From Liolophura sinensis (Eukaryota; Mollusca; Polyplacophora; Chitonida; Chitonidae): DNA of 60,000 nt. Every line of letters starts with the position of its first letter. The first letter of the stretch is position 1. A program made the translations under genes and the position numbers. Location of the stretch: NCBI RefSeq assembly GCF_032854445.1, contig NC_088301.1, positions 30,738,402-30,798,401 on the forward strand. Reading direction: 5' to 3'. The notes beneath the pieces were generated by a model. That model saw only the letters and a program-made list of their open reading frames with translations, made no database searches and was not told the origin of the DNA. This document shows positions 47,506-58,163 of this stretch, piece after piece.

Positions 47506-47613
47506 GGCGGCTCTGCCCGGTTTCCTCCTACCATAATGCTGGCCGCCGTCGTATGGGCAGAATTTGTTTGAGTACGGCATAAAACACCAATCAAATAAAT
47601 TAATAAATAAATG
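47506..47613 (+). mobile_element. SINE type 1 tail half
   Basis: ctctgcccggtttcctccta, tgctggccgccgtcgtatgg, aaacaccaatcaaataaatt. Confidence 0.85.
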
Positions 47614-47904
47614 CTAACGATATTTTTATTTTCTTTACCATCACAGTGACGATTGCTTTGTTTTGGATTTCAGGAATACAAGAAGAACAAAATCCTACAC
47701 GTAATCTTGAAGATCTCATTCCTGCGTTAACTCTATTTGGCTTTCCTGTGTTGAGAAAGGTAACAAGTCAACAAATGCAAAAAACGCTGCCCTCAACTTG
47801 TTCCTGTGCTCAGTTTCCACTGACATATCTAACTTAATTTTGATCAGCTTTCATTGTTTTGTTGCTGGAATATGTTTTAACTTTCACGTTTTCTGAAGAT
47901 GACA

Positions 47905-47910
47905 AATAAA
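47905..47910 (+). promoter_or_regulatory. Candidate polyadenylation signal (EP4-like gene)
   Basis: AATAAA about 1.6 kb past the in-frame stop and 1.05 kb past the end of the +1 frame, outside the SINE tail that ends at 47613. Weak evidence. Confidence 0.25.
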
Positions 47911-48540
47911 CCCTCGTGGAATTTTTGAAACGTCAACTTTGTGACTTTTCAGTTTTATTCGGAGCATGTACATGACGGTATAAGCAAGCGTGTGCTCTAA
48001 CGGGTAAGTCGGTAACCAAACGTGAGGTCCAATTTCAAGCAGAAGATGCAGTGGATTTCACACTTCAAGAAAAAGGGAAGTTTAAGATTTGGAATCGTGG
48101 TGACAATTTGCAACATAACAGGTGACATTCACCTAAAACAGAATTTTTCATCAATTTCTGTTGAGGCCAGGAAGGGCCAGGCGATGCACCAAGAGGCCCT
48201 CTTCAAACCCTCAATTCTCGAATACTGTCTAAATCAATCTCAGCAGCATTTTGATTGTATTTGTGCCAGCTCACTACATTTGAAAGCATTGGTGCTGATC
48301 CATCGCAAACCGACATGCTAAGAAATTTCATTTCGCCGTTTGTGTTGTATATTAAAGGTCAAATAGAAGAAATACCATTTCCTTCATATCATCATTATCG
48401 GTATCCCTGTAACTGGAAAGTATCATAGACAAAATGGCTCTCTTCATGTTTACGCATCATTTGAATCTGTTAAAAGGCTCCATCTTATACATTATCACCC
48501 ATATTTACTGTGAGAAAATATATATGTATTTGCCACCTTA

Positions 48541-48800
48541 GGCCTCTGGTGGCCGAGGAGGTTAACGTGCCAGTGCGGCACAATGACTCAGGCGCCTCGC
48601 ATCAATGCGGTCGCTGTGAGTTCAAGGTCAGTTGATGCTGGCTTCTCCGGCCTTACGTGGGAAGGTTTGGCAGTAACCTGCGGATGGTTGTGAGTTTATC
48701 CCTGGCTCTGCCCCGTATCACTTACCATAATGCTTGCCCCCCTCGTTTAAGTGAAATATTCTCGAGCACTGCGATAAACATCAATCAGATAAATAAATGA
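48541..48800 (+). mobile_element. SINE type 1, full length with clear tRNA-like head
   Basis: ggtggccgaggaggttaacg (A box, class II tRNA style) and cgctgtgagttcaaggtcag (B box) lead into the body. Confidence 0.9.
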
Positions 48801-48842
48801 ACAAAAACAATATTTGTTACCTAAGCAGGTCACGTTTTTCAG

Positions 48843-48944
48843 ACTGCCCGGTTTCCACCCACCATAATGCTGGCCGCCGTCGTATAAGTGAAATATTCTT
48901 AAGTACGGCGTAAAACACCAATCAAATAAATAAATAAATAAATA
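48843..48944 (+). mobile_element. SINE type 1, 3' end, nearly consensus
   Basis: cccggtttccacccaccata to gtacggcgtaaaacaccaat and (AAAT)n. Confidence 0.88.
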
Positions 48945-50525
48945 TTCTGCTTATTAATTTAAGAAATACTGATGCATACTACTACCATAGCTGTTGTGAT
49001 CTACTGTACTGTAAATGTGTATAACGATTACTGATTTACCGTTAACAAACAACAAACACGGAATATTACAACATGATACCTTATTTCTCCACCTTTATGT
49101 GGACATGGGGAGTGTGGAGGAGCGTCGAGTGCATTCACACCTACGGATGAACACCAATGTCAACTGTGATAAACAAAAATTCGCGTTCTAATTCAGATCT
49201 CCTGAGGTCGTCGTTTTATGACAATTTTATAATACGGGGAAATGTGTGATGTACTTTGCGATCTTTGTCATAACTGTATTTAATTCCACTAAGCCCGGAG
49301 CTACGGGCGTGACAGCATTCTTATTCCATCAGCATAGTGCTTTTATAAGCAGTTGCGGAAATTATTTACGGAATATTTGTTTGAAAGTTGAAATGGGTAA
49401 CCTGCTTATGTCTTTCATTCTATCAGATTTATTTCCTGCTTATGTTTGGAAACTAGTGGTTAAGGATGAGTTGCGGCTCTCACTCACCTCCCCCCCCCCC
49501 CACCCCTCCATTTCCTTTCATAGTTTACGAGTAGTATACGAATGCTACACAGGACGCCTGGATTCGTGAGGCCATTGAAAACGGATAACTGCTTCTCTCT
49601 TAATATCAGTTGCCAGGTTATTTGCCACATATTGCATTGAGTACTGGTGTATTTAGTTGGTTTGGGAAGTGTGTCTTGCGATGATCGACTTAAACGGTCA
49701 TGGGTTGCGAGTGGTATACAAATATTAGACTTGGTGCTCAGATAGATTAATTTCGCTGTGATGCTGAGGGATAGTTACAGAATAACACCGCTTAATATAA
49801 ATACAGATTAAACAGTCCAGTGATATGCAATTGCGATGTATTATCGCCCAGTCTAGCAATAACTTACTCCTTATTTCCTTGGTCTTCATCGAATCTGTGA
49901 TCCACCTGCTATGAAATTCATATAAAATAACACCTGTTACCATATTTCAGTGAATTGTTAAATTTTTAATCTGTTGGAAGACCTTTGTTCTTGTGGTAAA
50001 ACTCTCAATGACGTTGCTGTTATATGCTGAGGTGACCCGACAATAAGTGTAGATATTGTAAATATTTTAAAGCCAAAATATCACAGTGCAACCTATCGAG
50101 TTCAGCATTGGTTACGTGTAAGCAGATGCCAATGGGAAACCTTTTCTCTGGCGAACGGGACTGTTTTCTTGTAATACACAAGTACCACGTTCCCAGTCTG
50201 CTCACTAACCGTCATTAAAAGTAGGTATGAAAAATAAATTACACAGCTTAGAAATGAGTTTCTTTAGACTCAAAAGGATACCGTCACTGCAAAACACTTA
50301 ACTCTCTGTATGTTTTCTGTGTTTAGGAGTAAGAGTCATGATTTATATCGCCTTTCATCTAGTGAATTGGCACATACTGTCTAACATCAAGAAATACATT
50401 TATGTTCTAAGGGGCCAGATGTTCCTAGGATTTTGAAACCTTCCTGTTCATTTTAATTATGTAATTACTAATTACGGTAATGCAAACTCCAAAGCTTGAA
50501 TGCCTCAGATAAGGAGGCGTTTTTA

Positions 50526-50790
50526 GGTGTGTGTACATTTACTGTGACTTTTTGTGACAAGGTGAGTGCATTCCGTCACAGCGCTACACCGCCACTGAAG
50601 TACCATGCCGAAGACACCAGACATGACGCCCCACCCCACTCACGCTATACTGTCACCGGGTGAACCGGTTCTGTTTCCTTGCTCTTACCTCTCACTGCTG
50701 AGCGCCAAGCGAGGCTGCATCAAGTACCATTCTTGGAGTCGTTGGTTTTATGTCTCAGAAGGCTCTAACTTGTTCATCCCGAGAAAGCTT
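50526..50790 (-). mobile_element. SINE type 2 copy with tRNA-like head
   Basis: gaagtaccatgccgaagaca, ctgtcaccgggtgaaccggt and gctgagcgccaagcgaggct are present; the distal end may hold the degraded tRNA-like head. Confidence 0.7.
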
Positions 50791-51395
50791 GGCCAACGAA
50801 GTCACAGGCTCGAATCGAGCTCCTTTTCATGTAGTTTGCTGCTTTAAGTCAGGCTGTCTCCTAGGGGTTGTAGTTTCCCCCACCATAAATCTAACCGTCG
50901 TCATTAAAATTGAACGTCAATTCACAGAAAATTCTAGTTTTCAGCACTAGATAAGATACTGCTTTTGCCGAACACACGAGGAATACAGCCTCACGCGTTG
51001 GATATTTTTTTTTGTATACCTATGGGGTCATTGACGCCCGTGCTGATATAACTGCATGTCGACATTGTACCAGTCAAAATTTACTTGCCTTCATTTTCAA
51101 AACAGTTTAATTTAATCCAGCAGATAGCAACAACATGCGGAAAAACTTCTCATCGTGTGAGCCGTGATGTAAGTTTCTGTCGCACATCCGCAAAGCATTC
51201 GTGAAAACATAGCTCAAGGTCATATCGGTACTTTTTCACTTACATGGAGGCGGTGAATTTTACGGGTTGAGGACCTTTGGAAAGTTAGTGACGAAAAGAT
51301 ATGCATACCATACTGGTGGAATGCATGCGTTAGACTGCACCAACGGCCATACCCATCACCCATCGTCTCCAAAACGACGCTGAGAATGAACATTG

Positions 51396-51589
51396 AGAGC
51401 TGGGGAGTTCAAGTCCACCCCATGCGGATTCCCTTTCTGGTCATACGTTTGAAGGTCGGCCAGTAATGTGGGATGGCCGTGGGTTTGCCTGGAGTCTGAT
51501 CCCTTTCCTCTCACCTTGCCTGCTACCGTTATAAAAGTGAACTATTCTTGAGGGCGGCGTGATATACAAATCAAATTAACAAATAAGAG
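51396..51589 (+). mobile_element. SINE type 1, diverged
   Basis: ggggagttcaagtccacccc, ggatggccgtgggtttgcct, attcttgagggcggcgtgat. Confidence 0.7.
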
Positions 51590-51621
51590 GGTGGGAATCA
51601 CAAATAGTCTCTTCAAGCCTG

Positions 51622-52050
51622 GATCAGTAACCAAAAGTAGTATAAAGTTAGTAGCCAAAAATAGTATAGTATAAAGTAAGTAACCAAAATTAGCATACAG
51701 TATAAAGTTAGTAGCCAAAAGTAGTATACAGTATAAAGTTAGTAGCGAAAAGTAGTATACAGTATAAAGTTAGTAGCCAAAAGTAGCATACAGTATAAAG
51801 TTAGTAGAAAAAAGTAGTATAGTATAAAGTTCGTAGCCAAAAGTAGCATACAGTATAAAGTTAGTTGCCAAAAATAGTATAGCATAAAGCTAGAAGCCAA
51901 AAGTAGCATACAGTATAAAGTTCGTAGCCAAAAGTGGTATAGTATAAAGTTAGTAGCCAAAAATAGTATAGTATAAAGTAAGTAGACAAAAGCAATATAG
52001 TATAAAGTTAGTAGCCAAAAGTAGTGCAGTGTAAAGTTAGTAGCCAAAAA
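51622..52050 (+). repeat. Minisatellite, 24-31 bp unit
   Basis: Units of the form gtagccaaaagtagtatacagtataaagtta with variation in the middle, about 14-15 copies. On the minus strand it gives a spurious 104-codon hydrophobic open frame. Intergenic, between the two EP4-like genes. Confidence 0.9.
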
Positions 52051-53140
52051 CACATGCTTTAAAATGTTTATGTATTGAACTTCTTAAAAATATACTCTGT
52101 ATCTGGAACTAAGAAACTCTTGCCCATCCCGTCTAATGTGCACACACTTAATCTCAATACTCCCAGCTTTTTCACTTCATTCATTCTCAAGGCCTTTTAC
52201 AGATTTAAGGCTCGGTTTTCACGGCTAGGGATTCACCCAATTCTATATTAAATCATCCCAGAAATATTTCTGTCTACAGCTGAGAAATACCAGAAAACGT
52301 CTCATTTATTAAACATCACAGGATGTAATAGGATTAAACGTCTTATCATAAGAAGTCCTCAGTGTACGAAGCCAGTATATCGCTCGGTATTTTTCTTCTT
52401 TAGATTTCTTTACATTTCCTCAAGGGAATTCAGCGCGTAACAAGCTGCGTGGCATTCAGCAGGTTTTGTCTGGATAATGTAGTCCGGTCAAAAAAGTGCT
52501 ATGCTCTCATCTGCCCATGTCAGCGACGAATAAAGCGGTATCATCTCGTCCAGTAGCCCACGTTCAATACTCTCTGCTCGTATCTCAGTATGAGTCAGTC
52601 TGTAGGCAAATTCATATACGTAGGCAGTGATGTCTATCTGGAATTTACGGAAGTTAGGGATGTATGTGTGGAATTTAATAAGTGGCAAGACAGTCAAAAC
52701 GAATAGCCTGTTTCACGATCCCGTTACAAAGACATATATATCTACTGTCAAAATCCGATTTTTAAATATGAAACAAATCAACTGATTGGTTGTGAAACAA
52801 AACATAATCATAAAATAATACGCACACTGTGAATACTTTATCATTTTAACAATTTCATATCACAGATTAAGAATGGCAATCTGTTCATACAGTGAACATA
52901 GTATAAAATACCACCCACGTACTCCATACACCATATTTTTGATCCTCAGGCAGATGAAGCAGGTGTTTCCAATCGCGCTACTCCTCGCATGGTTCGTGTC
53001 AAGAGATCAGTTTAGCTACACACCTTACCCGCGGGACTCTTCCCTCCACAGCAGCTCATGCCTGCATTCCACAGACAAGAACTCAACATACTTCAAGAAC
53101 CCAACAGATCCACTACAACAGCAACTAAACAACACGATTA

Positions 53141-53347
53141 ACGCGGTTGCTGTGAGTTCAAGTCCAGCTTATGTTGGTTTCCTCTCCGGCCGTACGTGGG
53201 GAGATCTGCTAGCAAACTGCGGATAGTCGTGGGTTTTCCCTGCTCTTTTTCCAATTTCCTCCCACATGCTGGCCACCGTCGTATAGGTGAAATATTCTTG
53301 ATTAAGGCGTAAAACACCAATCAAATGAATCAAATAAATAAATAAAC
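53141..53347 (+). mobile_element. SINE type 1 copy
   Basis: gcggttgctgtgagttcaag, ccggccgtacgtggggagat, ttcttgattaaggcgtaaaa and (AAAT)n. Confidence 0.88.
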
Positions 53348-53399
53348 AACACGACTATAGGTGACCAGGCATAACAACCTCAGACACAGTACATATACA

Positions 53400-53488
53400 T
53401 ACATCTATTGACTCCTCTTCGTCATATGACTGATAAATTGCTAAGTACAACATAAAAACCCAGCATACATGCATATGCATACATAACA
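53400..53488 (+). mobile_element. SINE type 2 tail fragment
   Basis: cgtcatatgactgataaatt, then gctaagtacaacataaaaac and catacatgcatatgcataca. Confidence 0.65.
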
Positions 53489-53576
53489 ACCTCTACATTT
53501 ATTCGTAAGGCTTTTTGGAGTAGAAATCAATATCGTTATATACAATACCGAAATACCACATAGTCACGCAACTTTC

Positions 53577-53841
53577 GAAAAAATAATCTGTTGAAACAGA
53601 AAATCTGTTGTGTGAGAAATTCTTCTGTATGTATTCTGTTGCAGCAGAAAATTCCGTTACATATATCACATATATTCAGTTGCAGCAGAAAATTATTCTG
53701 TTAATCCAACATAAAGATTGTATTATAGACTAACAGGATAATATGAGGAATCTATGGCACAATTTGACACAGAAATAACAGAATATGTCCTAGCGTCTCT
53801 CAGACAAAAGACTTTCTGTTAAAATTAACAAATTATTTTTG
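53577..53841. mobile_element. Inverted-repeat MITE, copy 2 (same family as 5654-5886)
   Basis: The left end aaaaaataatctgttgaaacagaaa is matched on the minus strand of the right end (gctcaaaaataatttgtt, then ttttaacagaaagtctttt). Inner words (caacagaatattct-like, aacataaagattctatta-like, tcagacaa..actttctgttaaaat) are shared with the first copy. Confidence 0.75.
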
Positions 53842-54288
53842 AGCTTACATTCATAACGAATCAAGCAGTATTATTTACTATGTATCCGAAACACTGCCAA
53901 TGTGACCTAAAGTCGCAATAATTCATTGCTTCTCCGTGGAAGTTTTCTTTTTGCACAAATCTTAATTTGTACCGTACAGATTTGTACAAAAAATAATTTT
54001 AACAGCCGAAAAGAATGTACATGCCTTGTACAGTATTACGATTCAGAACCCATGCACTGTTGTGCAGATGTATACTATATTAAGGCGGCGGATCCATCAC
54101 ACAACCACTTAATGTTGTTCATGCACTTGGCGTTCTCTGCAAAAGGTCACTTGGGAAAACAGAACGAAAGCATCTCTGGTTGACATTAGTCTAAATGTAA
54201 GAGAGTAGTGACTTCCTAGATACAGTACGGTAGAGTGAAAACAGTCCCACACAAAACAATATCCCATTAGGCCTATTCACTGATTTGT

Positions 54289-54294
54289 TTTATT
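54289..54294 (-). promoter_or_regulatory. Candidate polyadenylation signal (second EP4-like gene)
   Basis: TTTATT on the plus strand reads AATAAA on the minus strand, about 455 bp past the stop. Plausible by distance only. Confidence 0.35.
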
Positions 54295-54747
54295 ACTTTA
54301 ATTTTTTGCAAGTTCAGTTCAGTTATCAGGCAGTCATGTTTGTTACTGGAGGAAACCAAGCCAATTTAGAACCTTACATAACCATTGCAATTCGTTAATT
54401 AACTTCACGAAGCAACAAATTTCGTTGGGGATGAGTTCGAGCGCGATATCCTCTTGGAAAAGGGTTTTAGTCGTCCTTTGGAGCACCGTAAAATAATTTG
54501 AAATGACCAAAAGATCTAAGAACGCCAAAACCTTGCACACGTATGCCACTGTACGCCAAGAAAGACTATAGGAAAGAATATAACAGAATTAACGCAGGTC
54601 TCTAATGGACCGTCTATGATCAGTCATAAGTAAAACGGCAAATAGTAAATATGAAAGTTAGTCTGAAGGTATAGACAGAGATAAACAAAATCTTTACTTT
54701 CAGTGTGCCGAAATAAATATTGCACAAGGAGAAAGGCAGCAGAAAGG

Positions 54748-55224
54748 TCAAACATAGCTTCCAGGGGATGTTAATTGGTTAATGTCGGCAATTTCTGTCA
54801 CGTTACCGTTCGCCCTTTGCTTCGCACGGGTGGGTGTCATTTCAATGTTCAAAGAATCTTTTGAATGACACACCTGATTCCTTCTAGTTTGGGAAGGTGA
54901 GAAGTTTCTGTACGTGCCAGCGCCTCCTGGAGGATCACACAAGCATCCCCGACAAGTTGCTAGACACGAGATATCCTCTCCGTAGCGGTGGGCCTCGGGT
55001 TCTCGTCGGATCGCTCCAGGTACGTGATCATATGTGTGAAGTTTTTCGGACTTTCTGCAGAAGAGCGTCTTGACAAGGGATATAATCCGCCACAATAGCT
55101 CCTTTTTTAAGAGAATATATACCCATGGATCTAAGATCTGGTTGATCGAGGCAAGGCGAATCATGAGCAAATCAATCCTCTCATCTTTTGCAAAGGCTCC
55201 TGTCTGGTTAATTATAATACGTGC
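54748..55224 (-). CDS. PTGER4-like: Second EP4-like prostanoid receptor, last exon only
   Basis: 158 codons plus stop, starting ARIIINQTGAFAKDERIDLL after acceptor ttcgcag on the minus strand, in the same phase 0 and position as exon 2 of the plus-strand receptor. TM7 reads IRLASINQILDPWVYILLKK. Helix 8 has a CRKSEK cysteine. The tail holds a Cys cluster (ATCRGCLCD), many Ser/Thr, and ends SPGSYV, a class I PDZ-binding pattern (S-x-V). The TM1-TM6 exon is not in the 4.8 kb to the window edge; the paralogue has a 10.2-kb intron, so it probably lies beyond 60 kb. Identity as a prostanoid receptor is firm; the subtype is inferred. Confidence 0.92.
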   Translation of the reverse strand, partial: ARIIINQTGAFAKDERIDLLMIRLASINQILDPWVYILLKKELLWRIISLVKTLFCRKSEKLHTYDHVPGAIRREPEAHRYGEDISCLATCRGCLCDPPGGAGTYRNFSPSQTRRNQVCHSKDSLNIEMTPTRAKQRANGNVTEIADINQLTSPGSYV

Positions 55225-56227
55225 CTGCGAAAATAGACAGAAAAACATTTTTCTTAAAAATAAACTAATCGTGCCAAATCACCAAAGCCTCACTGCTCTT
55301 TATGTCGCCCCATTGCCCAAGCCTAATTAACACTTAATTAGAAACGAACCCAATTTGTTAGAAAATATGTCAACAGAAAGCAGCTGTCAAAACATTCATC
55401 AAGGAATAATTTCCAGACTGAGGTTTTCCGAATCGATTTCATTACTGGTGAAATTGTACTTGGTCTCCACAGTCTCAATTTACATGGAATGAATGTTGTG
55501 TTGTCACAATCGTCACCAATCGACGATGCTTATTTTGAACACTTTACAATTTACTTAATTGACCGTTTTCTATTTTTAAACCTTGGCCTAAGTATGATAG
55601 TGCTTAACCAGGCCACAAGTCAGATATTGTGTTTTCAAAAACGGCATTACAGTGACGCAGAAATCTTAGATGCGCCAAAGATTCGCTTAGATTCCGTCCA
55701 ATGAGACCGGGCCTGTTGATCCCTGAACACCCATATCCAGGTTAATGGGATGCGTGCTAAGTCTGTAAATGTCAGCTCTAAGTGAGTCTGGTTGCGATTT
55801 TCGCGTGGAGGCTTTACCTCTTGCAGATTTTAAAAACTGCTTCTTTATAGATGCCGGATTGTGAGCACCTCCACGCAGTAGTATTAAAACAAACAGTTCC
55901 AGGGTAGTACATAACTCCACCCGAGCCTACATGGTATAGGCCTTACAATGGATTGGTCGAAAACTCAGTTATCGAAAGGAGCGTGCTAAATAAACATATT
56001 AAGCCAATAATTTTCTAACAACCGTCAACTTGAGCAATCTTGCACTGGTGCATTGAAGACCCAGTTATATAAGGTCTCATTATTTTACATCAGTGCTTTG
56101 TGAATCTGACCACAGTACCAAGACATCTATGATTTAAAAATAATAAGAAAGAGAAAATATTTAACTGAACTTCATGTCACTGGAATATTTGAATGGACTA
56201 TGTCAACACTATGTCTGCCCATCCCCA

Positions 56228-56500
56228 GAATACAGTGAGTGAGTGAGTGCTTGGGGTTTAACGTCGTTCTCAACAATTTTTCAGTCATATGACGACGAAG
56301 GAATCATTAGGGTGCATGTACGTGTAATGTGCCTCCTTGTTGCAGGACGGATTTCCACCGCTCTTTTATTTGGTGCTGCCTCACTGAGACGACTTACCGC
56401 AGGCAAGCAAGCCGCCCCGCCCGAGCCATTATACTGATACGGGTCAACGAGTCGTTGCACTATCCCCTTCATGCTGAACGCCAAGCGAGGAAGTTACACC
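56228..56500 (-). mobile_element. SINE type 3, head truncated
   Basis: Starts with gagtgagtgagtgcttgggg (the tail reversed) and runs through the type-3 body to the gcttggcgttcagcat segment. Confidence 0.85.
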
Positions 56501-56898
56501 CAGAATACAGACGAAATGCACAAGCCTTATGATACAACTCTCCAGTCTGGTTGGTGCAGTGAATCTATGCTAAATTAAATTCCTACATTTACTTAAAATG
56601 CCTGTCATACGAATCAAGTTAGTAATTTTTGGTTTCCGAGACAAGTTAGAATTAACAATGGCGAAGAGAGAGATTATACAGCTTGTAATCTTTTGTGACA
56701 CTGTATTTTATCGAATCAAGCGTTTGGTTTACGTGGAAAGATAATAATGTTATCAGTAACGAGAGTACGTCTCCGTAAGGATGGTTTGTAGGACTGGTTT
56801 AGCCAATCGAATAAAGTTTGAAGTTACCGGAATATTGATAGTGACTAGATGAGACCAACTGAACAAGATACCAGTCATGTTTCTTTATATATAGTTAC

Positions 56899-57127
56899 TT
56901 ATTTATTTTGTTGATTGGTGTTTTACGTCGTGCTTAAGAATATTTCACTTTTACGACGGCGGTCAGAATTTTGGAGGGAGGAAACCAGGCAAAGAACACG
57001 ACCATCTGCAGGCTGCTAGAAAATCTTCCCACGTACGGCCGGAGAGGAAGCCAAGATGCATATTTGTGGGAGGCTCCGGAGTCATTGCGCCGTGCTAGCG
57101 TTCTAACTCCCTCGGCCACAGAGGCCC
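56899..57127 (-). mobile_element. SINE type 1, near full length
   Basis: cttatttattttgttgattg at the tail; minus-strand head near ggcctctgtggccgagggag at the far end. Confidence 0.88.
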
Positions 57128-58097
57128 TCACTTCATTTATAACAGTTGTAAAACTAAACACACAAGATTTTTCTATTGAAGTCATAGTTAAATCTCCCAT
57201 GTGTGTTGTAGCAACCCCGTATGTACGGTTGATACGATTAAGTGATTTATCTTCACATCTTGCTTTCATTTCTCTGCCTCTTGTGGGATTCTTTATAACG
57301 TATGACATACACTAAGAGATTTAAAGAAATTAAACCTTTTTAAACTCGTTAAATTAAACCTCTGTATATAATGCATACTGTCATACTTTTTGCCAAATTG
57401 GAATTAATAACACCTATAAATAACAAAACATAACTGAAAAAGGTATTGTGTTTCAAACTCTGTTGTGTTAGAAAGTGGCACAGTTCGATGACGCGATAAC
57501 TGAAAACGATGACGCGAGTATACCATTGGAAACAAAAATTTTTGCGAGGTAAGGCAGATGTGTGCCGAAGGTTCTGGGTTCAGCCCTGATCCATTTCAGG
57601 CCAAAAAGCCTAATAAAGGTGGCTAAGATATCACGTTTTAGGGTAAGCAACTGATACCTGTTTTAACGGACATGCATATACTATGCACTATGACATGTAC
57701 GTGCACTGTTGGGCGGAGATATCGTTGCGATATGATCAATATATATGTTTAACAACAAGATCAAACCGACCAAACGTAAACACATTTGGTGTCTTGATGT
57801 TTACTCAGCTTATTCATTGACAGGAACAATCTAGGGACAATATGGTGATAAAGTGGGTTTTGTTTTTGAGATACTTTATAGACAGGTACCTCTTTTAACA
57901 GCGCCCCTAATGCCTTTAACACTGGAAGAAAAGCCTGAAGTTTGCGCCAGTGCTGATGTTGGTTAAATTGTTACCTGCTGTGCTGAAAGTTACTTCCTTG
58001 TCTGTTATGAAGAATGCAGGACATATAGATAGTTCTCTATAAGAAAACCACTGTACAGGATTATCCCATTCTACCCCAGGTGCAATCATTAATATAT

Positions 58098-58163
58098 TTA
58101 TTTATTTATTTGATTGGTGTTTTACGCCGTACTCAGGAATATTTCACTTATACGACGGCGGAT
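58098..58163 (-). mobile_element. SINE type 1 tail fragment
   Basis: tttatttatttatttgattg, ttttacgccgtactcaggaa. Confidence 0.8.

Larger units (their letters stand above)
46855..54747. other. Intergenic between the two tail-to-tail EP4-like genes
   Basis: SINEs, a minisatellite and MITE copy 2. No supported exon. Probable 3' UTRs of both genes occupy the edges. Confidence 0.6.

Noticed and set aside
48541-48625. Possible tRNA-Leu/Ser-like gene
   Set aside because: A and B boxes are those of the SINE type 1 head; the cloverleaf does not close.
51739-52053. Minus-strand hydrophobic 104-codon frame resembling a membrane protein
   Set aside because: It is a translation of the minisatellite (repeated LLATNFILYYFW-like words).
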